This document shows, one piece after another, positions 29,101 to 35,417 of a stretch of 64,000 nucleotides of DNA. The notes under the pieces are model-generated. The model was not told where the DNA came from, searched no databases, and worked only from the letters and a program-made list of their open reading frames with translations. The stretch spans positions 2,031,501 to 2,095,500 of the forward strand of contig CP074575.1 in the NCBI GenBank assembly GCA_018394315.1, given 5' to 3'. A program made the position numbers and the translations under genes. Position 1 is the first letter of the stretch. The number at the start of each line of letters is the position of its first letter. This stretch comes from Mycoplasmatota bacterium (GTDB lineage: Bacteria; Bacillota_I; Bacilli_A; MAG-NZ).

Positions 29101-31543
29101 ATCCTGTCATTATCAAGTTTGGCGATGAAAATTCAGCATAACCCAAAGTATCATTATAACCAAGGTTTTCATGCCATGCGATAGCTTGATCATCATCACT
29201 AGCACTAAGAACATCCATGTCTCCATCGTTGTCTAGATCTGCTGCATAGACATCCCAACGTCCATTTACTGCAGCTGTATCAATAATTATATGTTTCTCA
29301 TCTTTTATAAAATTTCCACCAAGATTCTCATACCAAGCGATTGTATCGTCTTCTCTACTTGCACTTAATACATCCATATCTCCATCATTATCTAAATCCG
29401 CTATATGGATTGATCGCATCCCAAGTGCTCCACCACCTATATCAGTGATTATATGCTCTGTAAATACTTGATTATTATTTTCAAACCAAATTATTGCATC
29501 GTCATATATACTAGAACTTATTACGTCCATATCTCCATCATTATCTAAATCCGCTGCATTTACAGATGTTGGACCATCTGCCCCACCGGCTACATCAGTA
29601 ATTATATGTTCTGTTAAATTTCCTACCCCATCATTTTCATACCATGCTACTGTGTCGTCATCTACACTTGCGCTCAAAACATCCATATCTCCATCGCCAT
29701 CAATATCTACTGTGTATACTGAATAAGCACTCATAGCTGATGAATTTATATTATGTTGAACTAATGGCCCTTCTAATACTTCATTCTTTACAACAAATTC
29801 AGTTGAATATGGAAATACTGAAGTAGTGTCAGCCTTTTTAACTTGATCTGTCACATATACTCTAACTATTTCACCAAATTTATAATCGTTTGTAGGATCT
29901 ATTGTAAGTTCCTTTGTAGAAGCATTATAACTACTTGAATAAGTATATTTACCACTATTTTCTCCAACTATGACTATTGTCGACTCAGTTACTGTTGCGG
30001 GATCTATCGCCCAAGGAAAGGTGATTACTATATCTGTATCGTAATCAACACCGATTTCATTTACATCTGGCGTTGTTTTATAAGTTGTTACTCCATACCA
30101 CGCAATTGTACTGTCTACTGAACTCGCACTTATTACATCTAAATCTCCATCGTCGTCCATATCTGCAGTACAGACAGACATCGCTCCATCCGCTCCACCT
30201 ACTACATCGATGATTACATTTTCTTGAAATACTTGATTATCATTTTCATACCATGCGATTTTATCATCGTAGTTACTCGCACTAATTACATCCATATCTC
30301 CATCATTATCTAAATCTGCTGCATAAACAGAAACAGCACCATCAGCAGTATTTGATATTATATTTTGTTCATCCAGTGTGAATGTTCCACCCTTGTTCTC
30401 ATACCAAGCAACTGTATCATTATTTAAACTCGCGCTTAATATATCCATATCACCATCATTATCTAAATCCGCTGCATACACTGAATAAGGTCCACTTGCT
30501 AAGGTTGTTATTACATTTTGTGCATCCTTTGTAAACGATCCACCGTTGTTTTCATACCACGCTATTGTATTGTCTAGCTCACTCGCACTTATGACATCTA
30601 AATATCCATCATTGTTAATGTCCGTTGCATAGACTGCCCTTACCCCATCTGCTCCACCAGGGATATCTATAATTATATGTTCTATAAATACTTGATTATT
30701 GTTTTCATACCAGACTATTTTATCCTCACTAAGACTCGCACTAAGAACATCCATATCTCCATCATTATCCATATCCGCTGCGTGTACTGTTCTTACTCCA
30801 GTTAAAGAACTAGTTATTACATTTTGCTCATCCTTTGTAAAAAAGCCACCTTTGTTTTCATACCAGGCGACTGTATTATCGACAGAGCTTGCACTAAGTA
30901 CATCCATATCCCCATCATTATCTATATCAGCAGAATATACTGAACGTGGGCCATCTACTCCACCAACTATATCGATAATTATATGTTCTACTACATTTCC
31001 GGAACCATCATTTTCATACCAAGATATCTTATCGCCTGAAAAACTTGCACTAACTACATCAATATCGTTATCATTATCTATATCCACAGCAAATGCTGAA
31101 TATGCTCCATCTGCAGTAGTTGATATTTCGTGTTGTATGAACGTCCCATTTACCGCTTCCGCTTTAACTCTAAACTCAGATACATATGGTATAACTGGTT
31201 CACCACCAGTTTTTTTAACTCTTTCAGTAATGAGAACTTGTATTTTTTCACCAAACTTGAAGTTGTTTACGGGATCAATAGTAAGACTCTTAGTCGGAGC
31301 ATCGTAACTCAAAGTCGTAGAATATTCTCCACTACTTTCTCCTACTATTTTGATATTAGTACTTGTTAATGTAACTTCATCAATATCATAAAGAAATGTT
31401 ACTGTAATATTTGCATTACGCTCAATTCCAATTGTATTTGATCCAGGTGTTATAACATAACCTCCTGAAGCATTCAATACTGTAATCTGAATACCTATAA
31501 CAACTGCTATAGATAATAGTAAGCCTAATATTATTTTTCTCAT
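17168..31543 (-). CDS. giant (4,791 aa) surface protein: FG-GAP propellers plus InlB-type repeat stalk
   Basis: The Sec signal peptide spans about 1-26. The N-terminal third holds three modules, each an Ig-like Big_5-type domain (about 30-127, 484-590, 956-1060) followed by seven FG-GAP/VCBS units of the form DxDNDGDMDVLSAS...IAWYEN (21 units in all). Seven units fit one seven-bladed beta-propeller with Ca2+-binding loops. Then one diverged InlB B-type repeat, 35 near-identical 77-residue units (about 1490-4186) and two more diverged units. A Ser-rich linker, two DUF5011-like Ig domains (about 4360-4515), an acidic region, a C-terminal membrane helix (about 4764-4785) and a KEKRKF tail complete it. 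There is no LPxTG motif, so anchoring is probably by the helix. The start has AAGGGG upstream. Likely an adhesin or long stalk; ligand unknown. Confidence 0.9.
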   Translation of the reverse strand: MRKIILGLLLSIAVVIGIQITVLNASGGYVITPGSNTIGIERNANITVTFLYDIDEVTLTSTNIKIVGESSGEYSTTLSYDAPTKSLTIDPVNNFKFGEKIQVLITERVKKTGGEPVIPYVSEFRVKAEAVNGTFIQHEISTTADGAYSAFAVDIDNDNDIDVVSASFSGDKISWYENDGSGNVVEHIIIDIVGGVDGPRSVYSADIDNDGDMDVLSASSVDNTVAWYENKGGFFTKDEQNVITSSLTGVRTVHAADMDNDGDMDVLSASLSEDKIVWYENNNQVFIEHIIIDIPGGADGVRAVYATDINNDGYLDVISASELDNTIAWYENNGGSFTKDAQNVITTLASGPYSVYAADLDNDGDMDILSASLNNDTVAWYENKGGTFTLDEQNIISNTADGAVSVYAADLDNDGDMDVISASNYDDKIAWYENDNQVFQENVIIDVVGGADGAMSVCTADMDDDGDLDVISASSVDSTIAWYGVTTYKTTPDVNEIGVDYDTDIVITFPWAIDPATVTESTIVIVGENSGKYTYSSSYNASTKELTIDPTNDYKFGEIVRVYVTDQVKKADTTSVFPYSTEFVVKNEVLEGPLVQHNINSSAMSAYSVYTVDIDGDGDMDVLSASVDDDTVAWYENDGVGNLTEHIITDVAGGADGPTSVNAADLDNDGDMDVISSSIYDDAIIWFENNNQVFTEHIITDIGGGALGMRSIHIADLDNDGDMDVLSASREDDTIAWYENLGGNFIKDEKHIIIDTAAVNGRWDVYAADLDNDGDMDVLSASDDDQAIAWHENLGYNDTLGYAEFSSPNLIMTGLISARSVYAADLDNDGDMDVLSASKGDDSILWYENKGGYFTQDEKNIIIDVDGGADGAWDIRAVDFDSDGDMDVISASILDNTIAWYENKGGYFTQDEQNVITTSAGGAISIHTSDMDSDGDIDIISAMQTDNTIAWFGAATYKTVPDVNEIGVLYDADISITFPWAIDPSTINESTLKIVGENSSEYTYSSSYDALNKLLTINPTNNFLPGEVIRVYVTDQVKKADTSSVFSYVTEFRVKAEVQVGSYTKHQITTTSGMSTRDVHAADIDNDGDIDVLSASGSDDAISWYENDGSGNLTEHVVGLSDGATSVYTADIDNDGDIDVLSGGRNDNRISWYENLGFNQTLGYIEFSSRNIISSTALETYSVYAADMDNDGDMDVLSASQGDNTVAWYENLNGFFILNSKNVIDSSAIAVRSVYAADIDSDGDMDVLSAGQNDDTIAWYENNNLVFTKKIITNTADSAQEVYAVDIDNDGDMDVLSASYLDDTIAWYENSNQLFTEHIIIDSIGGADGAWSVHAADVDNDGDMDVIGGSFEDEEVAWYENKGGFFTKDEQNMISTNSGGTLAVYAADIDSDGDLDIITGSYYGEKVEWFGTTTRYNITYNTESDQVINSVKYIEPGFTFLSNPSLLPSNPTKEGHTFTGWTDGSISYAVDLNDFVMPSNNVTLTAVYTANTNTLTYYEQDGTTFVSSGLVDTDTLGTTLTPPVPASIAGYTHTGWTPDGGTTVYAVNLNDYTMATTDVDMVAVYTANTNTLTYYEQDGTTFVSSGLVDTDTLGTTLTPPVPASIAGYTHTGWTPDGGTTVYAVNLNDYTMATTDVDMVAVYTANTNTLTYYEQDGTTFVSSGLVDTDTLGTTLTPPAPASIAGYTHTGWTPDGGTTVYAVNLNDYTMATTDVDMVAVYTANTNTLTHYEQDGTTFISSGLVDTDTLGTTLTPPASASIAGYTHTGWTPDGGTTVYATDLNDYTMATTDVDMVAVYTANTNTLTYYEQDGTTFVSSGLVDTDTLGTTLTPPAPASIAGYTHTGWTPDGGTTVYAVNLNDYTMATTDVDMVAVYTANTNTLTYYEQDGTTFVSSGLVDTDTLGTTLTPPAPASIAGYTHTGWRPDGGSTVYATDLNDYTMATTDVDMVAVYTANTNTLTYYEQDGTTFVSSGLVDTDTLGTALTPPVPASIAGYTHTGWTPDGGTTVYAVNLNDYTMAPNNVNLTAIYTANTYTLTYYEQDGTTFISSGLVDTDTLGTTLTPPASASIAGYTHTGWTPDGGTTVYATDLNDYTMATTDVDMVAVYTANTNTLTYYEQDGTTFVSSSLVDTDTLGTTLTPPVPASIAGYTHTGWTPDGGTTVYAVNLNDYTMATTDVDMVAVYTANTNTLTYYEQDGTTFVSSGLVDTDTLGTTLTPPVPALIAGYTHTGWTPDGGTTVYAVNLNDYTMATTDVDMVAVYTANTNTLTYYEQDGTTFISSIPVDTDTLGTTLTPPAPASIAGYTHTGWTPDGGTTVYATDLNDYTMATTDVDMVAVYTANTNTLTYYEQDGTTFISSIPVDTDTLGTTLTPPVPALIAGYTHTGWTPDGGTTVYAVNLNDYTMATTDVDMVAVYTANTNTLTYYEQDGTTFISSGLVDTDTLGTTLTPPVPALIAGYTHTGWTPDGGTTVYAVNLNDYTMATTDVDMVAVYTANTNTLTYYEQDGTTFVSSSLVDTDTLGTTLTPPAPASIAGYTHTGWTPDGGTTVYATDLNDYTMATTDVDMVAVYTANTYTLTYYQQDGITAFSFSLVATDTLGTTLTPPAPASIAGYTHTGWTPDGGTTVYASDLNDFTMAPNNVNLTAVYTANTYTLSYYEQDGTTFVSSGLVDTDTLGTTLTPPVPASIAGYTHTGWTPDGGSTVYATDLNDYTMATTDVDMVAVYTANTNTLTYYEQDGTTFVSSGLVDTDTLGTALTPPVPASIAGYTHTGWTPDGGSTVYAVNLNDYTMATTDVDMVAVYTANTYTLTYYQQDGITAFSFSLVATDTSGSSLIPATPAIITGYTHTGWTPDGGTTVYASDLNDFTMAPNNVNLTAVYTANTYTLTYYEQDGITFVSSGLVDTDTAGTTLTPPAPASIAGYTHTGWTPDGGSTVYSTDLNDYTMAPNNVNLTSIYTANTNTLTYYEQDGTTFISSGLVDTDTLGTTLTPPAPASIAGYTHTGWTPDGGTTVYSTDLNDYTMATTDVDMVAVYTANTYTLTYYQQDGITAFSFSLVATDTSGSSLIPATPAIITGYTHTGWTPDGGTTVYASDLSDFTMAPNNVNLTAVYTANTYTLSYYEQDGITFVSSSLVDTDTLGTTLAPPVPASIAGYTHTGWTPDGGSTVYSTDLNDYTMAPNNVNLTAIYTANTYTLTYYEQDGTTFVSSGLVVTDTLGTTLTPPVPASIAGYTHTGWTPDGGTTVYAVNLNDYTMATTDVDMVAVYTANANTLTYYEEDGTTIISSKSVATDTLGSSLIPATPAIITGYTHTGWTPDGGTTVYASDLNGFTMAPNNVNLTAVYTANTYTLSYYEQDGTTFVSSGLVDTDTLGTTLTPPAPASIAGYTHTGWTPDGGTTVYSTDLNDYTMAPNNVNLTAIYTANTNTLTYYEQDGTTFVSSGLVDTDTLGTTLTPPAPASIAGYTHTGWTPDGGTTVYASDLNDYTMAPNNVNLTAIYTANTYTLTYYEQDGTTIISSKSVATDILGSSLIPATPAIITGYTHTGWTPDGGTTVYASDLNDFVMPPNNVNLTAVYTANTYTLTYYEQDGITFVSSGLVDTDTLGTTLTPPAPASIAGYTHTGWTPDGGSTVYSTDLNDYTMAPNNVNLTAIYTANTNTLTYYEQDGTTFVSSGLVDTDTLGTTLTPPAPASIAGYTHTGWTPDGGTTVYAVNLNDYTMATTDVDMVAVYTANTYTLTYYEQDGTTFISSSSVDTDTLGTTLTPPAPASIAGYTHTGWTPDGGTTVYAVNLNDYTMATTDVDMVAVYTANTNTLTYYEQDGTTFISSGLVDTDTLGTTLTPPVPASIAGYTQTGWTPDGGTTVYAVNLNDYTMATTDVDMVAVYTVNTNTLTYYEQDGTTFISSSSVDTDTLGTTLTPPVPASIAGYTHTGWTPDGGTTVYLTDLNDYTMATTDVDMVAVYTANTNTLTYYEQDGTTFVSSSLVDTDTLGTTLTPPVPASIAGYTQTGWTPDGGTTVYAVNLNDYTMATTDVDMVAVYTANTNTLTYYEQDGTTSVSSSLVDTDTLGTTLTPPVPTSIAGYTHTGWTPDGGTTVYAVNLNDYTMATTDVDMVAVYTANTNTLTHYEQDGTTFISSGLVDTDTLGTTLTPPASASIAGYTHTGWTPDGGTTVYATDLNDYTMATTDVDMVAVYTANTNTLTYNDFDDTFVSSGLVAYNTTPTPENPTRVGYSLTGWINSGLTYLPDLSDFIMPNYDVTLTAEYEIMELTLTFIDYDDAFISSGLVVYNTYVDSGLIPLVEKPGYIFSGWSYDSGRSTYLQDLSDFLMSSHDVTLKANFIVESVPENPPVEESGSSSSSSSSKKKLELDLLGESVVMVEVGNNYEEIGYTASYGSTILTSQVDIIGSVNTNKIGFYELVYSYAGVFGKVEATRTIEVVDSTSPEITLLGSTEIDLYVNSIYNEPGYVLSDNYDDLFLYESLRISETADTKNVGRHVLTYTISDSSGNTATAERIINVIESPNRTIMIYVEDFDPIELEIESGLLNDQSTVMKYSISNSKFADHFNSNWSEFDKELYLSIDSPDMYVHVMLINSTQEYGIFTSEELPCDDFLEDLINVQEEEVTIVSNDDILKEEIERDRAIEENKVLKTDIVKFQKEVHEEEEVVLVIFDLRDRPDVKEMTVHYREKHETESMPLIIPVNAYEEKTLVINELSVDYVIVPDGKDYEFTTELVYKIESGGIVEESKDDFVVINSDGEIIVDVTPFEDNSKIDFKRYIIWTIPIVLVVLVIELFVIRIKEKRKF
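18984..27070 (-). repeat. 35 x 231-bp tandem coding repeat array
   Basis: Thirty-five in-frame units of 231 bp (77 codons) encode a Listeria-Bacteroides (InlB B-type) repeat. Typical segments are TLTYYEQDGTTFVSSGLVDT, SIAGYTHTGWTPDGGTTVYA and a tail of either ATTDVDMVAVYTAN or APNNVNLTAVYTAN. Units differ at a limited set of positions, both at DNA and protein level, which points to recent duplication and gene conversion. Units 18, 21, 24 and 27 share the SSLIPATPAIITGY variant, giving a 693-bp higher-order period. The array is a likely place for length variation and misassembly. Confidence 0.93.
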
Positions 31544-31957
31544 ATTGAAAACCCCTTTACTTCGTCATCTATTCTAATTATCTACTTAATCTCCACTAAC
31601 GTTATTGTTTCATTTATATATAGTAATTAGTTGTTTCCCCATTCCAATCTACCTTATTTCTTCTTAGGAAATTGCGTTATTTGTCAAAATTTGTCATTAC
31701 ATTATCTCAAAAAAAATACTGATGGTCAATATCTTTCATACTTTTAGAGTGCAATACGACATCGAAATAATTTTTCCGAAGAGAATTAAAGAAAAACTAA
31801 TTTAGAAATAGTATAGTATATAGATATTGTTATCATAGCCATAAGCTTTTACTTCTATCTAAAAATTGATGGTATTAACGATGTAATCTTATTAAGATTA
31901 TTAATATTTTTTTCAGGCAATTAATTCTTCATAACTTAGTATTCTAAAGTTAGATTC
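31544..31957. other. intergenic region upstream of the giant gene
   Basis: About 410 bp without a convincing coding frame. It is very AT-rich with only an AAGGGG ribosome binding site next to the giant gene start. I see no clear promoter pair, repeat or RNA gene. Confidence 0.5.
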
Positions 31958-31984
31958 AAAAAAAAGCAGTTACCAACTGCTTTT
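31958..31984 (-). terminator. terminator after the small lipoprotein gene
   Basis: Minus-strand AAAGCAGTT / AACTGCTTT stem with a 3-nt loop followed by T8, directly beyond the lipoprotein stop. Confidence 0.85.
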
Positions 31985-31994
31985 AATCTTCACC

Positions 31995-32531
31995 TCACGT
32001 AGGTATAAAATTTTCAACATATGTTACATTATCACTAAAACTAATTAATTCTAATTTCTCTACAGCACAACTAGTAAGAGAATCATTTTTAATTGCTAAC
32101 CATCCTTTTGTATATTCTCCACCTAAAGAAATCTCAAGTGGATCAATATTACTATCCAAAAATGATATTCTTACTATCTTAGATTCAATAAACAATTCTT
32201 TATCTAAAATTACAACTCCAAAGTATGCATTTTCGTCATTTCCTAGATGAAGTAATTGAACAGGATTGTCTAAGTTTTTTTTATCCACATCGTTACTGTC
32301 AATGTCTAGATCATTTTTAGAAACACTAAAATGAATTATTCCAATTTCATTAACTGTCTCATAAATGATTTGCTCATCTTCTTTTGAAGTATTATGATAT
32401 AAAACTGTTAAATTATTATCAATTATATATTCATTTACTTCGTTCCTCAAATCGTCAGTTGTCATAGTATAACTATTACAACCAGATAAAACAAGCATAA
32501 AAACCATAATTAAAGATAAAATTCTTTTCAT
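31995..32531 (-). CDS. small lipoprotein of unknown function
   Basis: A 178-residue protein starting KRILSLIMVFMLVLSGCN: a type II signal peptide with lipobox LSGC, lipidated Cys18. The mature part has about 160 residues, is rich in Asp/Asn, and ends in a segment with predicted beta strands (LGGEYTKGWLAIKNDSLTS). I do not recognise a family. It is a single gene with its own terminator, between the giant gene and the VWA lipoprotein and on the same strand. This places it in a cluster of exported proteins but proves no interaction. Confidence 0.75.
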   Translation of the reverse strand: MKRILSLIMVFMLVLSGCNSYTMTTDDLRNEVNEYIIDNNLTVLYHNTSKEDEQIIYETVNEIGIIHFSVSKNDLDIDSNDVDKKNLDNPVQLLHLGNDENAYFGVVILDKELFIESKIVRISFLDSNIDPLEISLGGEYTKGWLAIKNDSLTSCAVEKLELISFSDNVTYVENFIPT

Positions 32532-32628
32532 ATTTACCTCCTAGATTTCTCAGTTAATATATTATAACACCATTTTCCCTTAAACATTGTCTAAATATTC
32601 TAAATAGAATTGTCTAGTGTTATCAAGC

Positions 32629-32672
32629 AAAAAAAACCAAGATAAATTCTATTAGAATATCTCTTGGTTTCC
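32629..32672 (-). terminator. terminator after the VWA lipoprotein gene
   Basis: Minus-strand AAACCAAGA..ATA / TAT..CTTGGTTT stem (with internal mismatches) followed by T8. It lies just beyond the stop of the VWA gene. Confidence 0.75.
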
Positions 32673-32678
32673 ATATTT

Positions 32679-33962
32679 TTATTGGTCCTGTTCAAAGTAA
32701 GGTACTACTTCTCCCTTAATACCTGTATGATATTCGCTAATCAGTCTAACCAATAACCCATTTAAATACTCAACTACTGTTTCACCAACTGTAGCTTCAA
32801 GATGATCTTCACCAATTCCAGAATGGTTTGTCAAGAATACATAAGTGCCTCCTGTCATCATTGCTTCGTTTCTAAGCAAATATTCAGTATGCTTATCAAT
32901 GCCACTAGATGCTACTGGTATTAGTCTGATACCCATTGATGCAGCTTTATATATTGAACTATAATATCTGCTCATGTCCTCTTGAGTTTCATGTGGGGGT
33001 GCATCCAAAACATGGAATAAGAGTTTTGTTGTGTTTTCTTCACTCCAAGCTTTCATCATCGCTTCATCAAGAGCAATATCAACAGCTTCTTCAAAATCTC
33101 CTCCTCCTTGAGAAGATTGTGCACGCAGATTTTTCTTTTGATCTAAAATATCTGTTGTAAAATCAAAATATCTAGTCAGGTAACTATCACCAACGTCACG
33201 GTAGAATAGAAGTGCTAATTTAATCGTTAAGTTAGGATTGTCGTCTGTATGAGAAGTAATAACAGAGTCAATTTCAGTTTTTAAATACTCTAATTCATCA
33301 CTCATCGATCCAGTAGTGTCAATCACGAACATAATCTCGATAACGTCTTTGTGGGAGTCATCTTCACTTATCTCGAATGTTAGATGATTATTCTCAATAG
33401 AATATCTATACTCTTCATTTAAGATTACATCATTGTACGATATTGAAATAGAAGCGATATCTGCCAATTGATCACTCTTTGGGAAAAGGTATGCATTACC
33501 AAAAGCATCACTCTGTGCTGTATAGATTACATTTTGACTCTCATCATGTAGTTCGACAGTAGCGCCATATAGATTTTCCTCAGTATTCGAAATTTGCACA
33601 CTAATCATATTGGTTGTATCAAAATATCCCTTATTTAAAAACTTACTGAAGATACCATCTTGACTTTCTTGCGAACTCTCGAAGAGTGATAAGTAAAAAT
33701 CATAATTTGATATGTCACTCCACTCGCTTGCTGTTAGTTGTCCTGCCTGAGGTGTAACATTAATGCTTCCCTCTTCACCATCCTTACTAGTGAGAACAGC
33801 GTCATCAGTCGACGTATATTCTCCCGATACTGGAACTTCAACTATTTTTTCAACTGCAACTTCTTTTTCAACTTCTACTTCTTTTTCAACTTCTACTTCT
33901 TTAGAACAAGCTGAAAATATAAATGACATCATAATTAACATAATAAATAAAAGTCTTTTCAT
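32679..33962 (-). CDS. lipoprotein with von Willebrand factor A domain
   Basis: A 427-residue protein. KRLLFIMLIMMSFIFSAC is a type II signal peptide with lipobox FSAC (Cys19). It is followed by a charged alternating stretch of KEVEVE-type repeats ending VEVPVSGEYT, which may form a rigid stem. A small beta domain (about 110-190) resembles carboxypeptidase-regulatory folds. The VWA domain starts near 205 with MFVIDTTGSMSDE, the intact MIDAS motif DxTGSMS, so metal-dependent ligand binding is expected. The C-terminal part contains HVLDAPPHETQED and YVFLTNHSGIGEDHLEAT, familiar from VWA proteins of Bacillota. Ligand unknown; it may act with the neighbouring surface proteins. Confidence 0.85.
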   Translation of the reverse strand: MKRLLFIMLIMMSFIFSACSKEVEVEKEVEVEKEVAVEKIVEVPVSGEYTSTDDAVLTSKDGEEGSINVTPQAGQLTASEWSDISNYDFYLSLFESSQESQDGIFSKFLNKGYFDTTNMISVQISNTEENLYGATVELHDESQNVIYTAQSDAFGNAYLFPKSDQLADIASISISYNDVILNEEYRYSIENNHLTFEISEDDSHKDVIEIMFVIDTTGSMSDELEYLKTEIDSVITSHTDDNPNLTIKLALLFYRDVGDSYLTRYFDFTTDILDQKKNLRAQSSQGGGDFEEAVDIALDEAMMKAWSEENTTKLLFHVLDAPPHETQEDMSRYYSSIYKAASMGIRLIPVASSGIDKHTEYLLRNEAMMTGGTYVFLTNHSGIGEDHLEATVGETVVEYLNGLLVRLISEYHTGIKGEVVPYFEQDQ

Positions 33963-34340
33963 TCAAAATCCTCCTTATAATCGCTGTTTACTTATGATTA
34001 ATTTTACCAAACAAATTCAGTGAAGATGCTAGATGGTCTATAACTTACATAATATCCAATGTAAAATACACTGTATCTAAGTACATTCGATTATACGCTT
34101 AATATTATTTATAATTACTAATCAAGTGTTTTCTCTTAATCAATGATCGTGACTAAATTTGAAAACAGTTATGGAGTAAAAAAAGGATACCAAACATAAG
34201 ATGATTATGATAATCATCATTTTACTAAATAGGTGGGTTAAAAGAGAAGTGAAAGTTTCATATCTTTCATAAATCATGCACTGTATAACACCATTTATAA
34301 GTAAGGATTTATCTTGCATTGCAACTAAACATTGTTAATC
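33963..34340. other. intergenic region with a 17-bp palindrome
   Basis: About 380 bp without a convincing coding frame. ATGATTATGATAATCAT at 34201-34217 is a perfect 8-1-8 inverted repeat, a plausible dyad operator. Its half-site TGATTAT differs from the usual Fur half-site TGATAAT, so I do not assign a regulator. It lies 240 bp upstream of the VWA gene and about 125 bp downstream of the stop of the next gene. Confidence 0.4.
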
Positions 34341-35003
34341 TTACTTGAAAACGGAATCTTTAAAATGAAGAGCGAGCCTAATACATGCCTCAGAGTTAGG
34401 AACAAATAAATCTGAAGTACTTAGTAAAAGGTTGATATAGTCCTCATCAAATTGGAACTCCTCATATTTAGTACCTTCGTGGTCTTTTTTTTCTTTATTA
34501 TAATCCATATATTTATCGATGATTCTGTCAAAGTCTTCCTTCTTCCAAATTGCACAAGAAAGCATTGTAGGTTTAAAACTCAATGGACAAAATGCTATAC
34601 CAAAAACCCTAAGAGTTACCTCGTTTTCGATCAATTCATAGATCGAATCATACGATTCTTTATTTGTTTCTGCCAAAGGATTATCAATTCCGAGAACTTC
34701 TTCCATAAACTCTTTGGTATATGTGTTAATGTAATTACTGCCATTCAATCCCTCCCAATTTGTAATATCACGTGGCTGATGTTCACCAGAAGGAATTGTT
34801 TGATAATAATCAACAAAACTAATAGTTTTCTTTCTTTTAAATCCCAAAAATGATTTCTTATTGTCATGTTTATCACCATAATCAACTATTGTGATACATT
34901 CTGTACCTAAATTTGCTGATCTTCTATCAAAATCAGGTAGTTGAACTTGATTACTCCCAAATAGTTTCTTACGACGACTTATGTTTTTTCTATCAGCTTT
35001 CAA
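34341..35003 (-). CDS. uncharacterised protein, possibly 5'-truncated
   Basis: About 220 residues, soluble, basic N-terminus (KNISRRKKLFG) and mixed alpha/beta composition; no signal peptide. FGIAFCPLSFKPTMLSCAIWKKEDFDRI is the longest conserved-looking segment (in two parts). I do not recognise a family. The only start before residue 90 is a TTG at 35003 with no good ribosome binding site, and the frame stays open another 13 codons upstream to a TAG. The gene may have lost its true 5' end. It borders the tRNA-Leu 3'-end copy at 35.14-35.19 kb, which is consistent with disruption at a rearrangement boundary. Confidence 0.5.
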   Translation of the reverse strand: MKADRKNISRRKKLFGSNQVQLPDFDRRSANLGTECITIVDYGDKHDNKKSFLGFKRKKTISFVDYYQTIPSGEHQPRDITNWEGLNGSNYINTYTKEFMEEVLGIDNPLAETNKESYDSIYELIENEVTLRVFGIAFCPLSFKPTMLSCAIWKKEDFDRIIDKYMDYNKEKKDHEGTKYEEFQFDEDYINLLLSTSDLFVPNSEACIRLALHFKDSVFK

Positions 35004-35134
35004 AAAGTATTTTTGTCGACAGAAATGTATAACAATTAGCCATTGCTAAGTCTCATGCAATATTAATTGCAATATAGTTATTATACAAATCATTTCATCA
35101 TATTCTACACTGAACCTATAGAGGACTATAATAG

Positions 35135-35188
35135 AACAAAAAAACTAGGACTTTCACATCCTAGCTTGCATATTTAATGGTGAGGGTA
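35135..35188 (-). repeat. degenerate copy of the tRNA-Leu 3' end plus its terminator
   Basis: The segment aligns with 44853-44906. AACAAAAAAACTAGGA, a hairpin (CTAGGA / TCCTAG), TTGCATATTTAATGG and TGAGGGTA match the tRNA-Leu terminator, spacer and acceptor end; TGGTGAGGGTA at 35178-35188 matches TGGTGCGGGTA in 10 of 11. The rest of the tRNA is missing. The remainder of the 35004-35417 gap shows no convincing gene. Same orientation as the intact tRNA-Leu 9.7 kb away, and on its 3' side. Confidence 0.65.
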
Positions 35189-35417
35189 TTGCCACTAATT
35201 CAATTGCGATAAAAGCTCAAGACCCTATAAGCTGTGAGCCTCATAAAAATTCTTACTGTAAATTAATCAAAGTATTACTACAATAATTTTATTTATATTT
35301 CAATCACAGCTGAAACTATTAATAAGTACGCCTTAGTTAATACTTTATTAGTGTACACGATTCTCTCCGCTTATTCTTTAATTTTAATTCCATCCATAGA
35401 TAATAATTCAATAATAC

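Noticed and set aside
30699-31307. Plus-strand frame of 202 codons opposite the giant gene
   Set aside because: Ser/Thr-rich shadow of the repeated FG-GAP coding sequence; no ribosome site and low-complexity composition.
34201-34217. 17-bp palindrome as a Fur box
   Set aside because: The half-site TGATTAT does not match the Fur half-site TGATAAT, and neither neighbouring gene has an evident iron role; kept only as an unassigned dyad.
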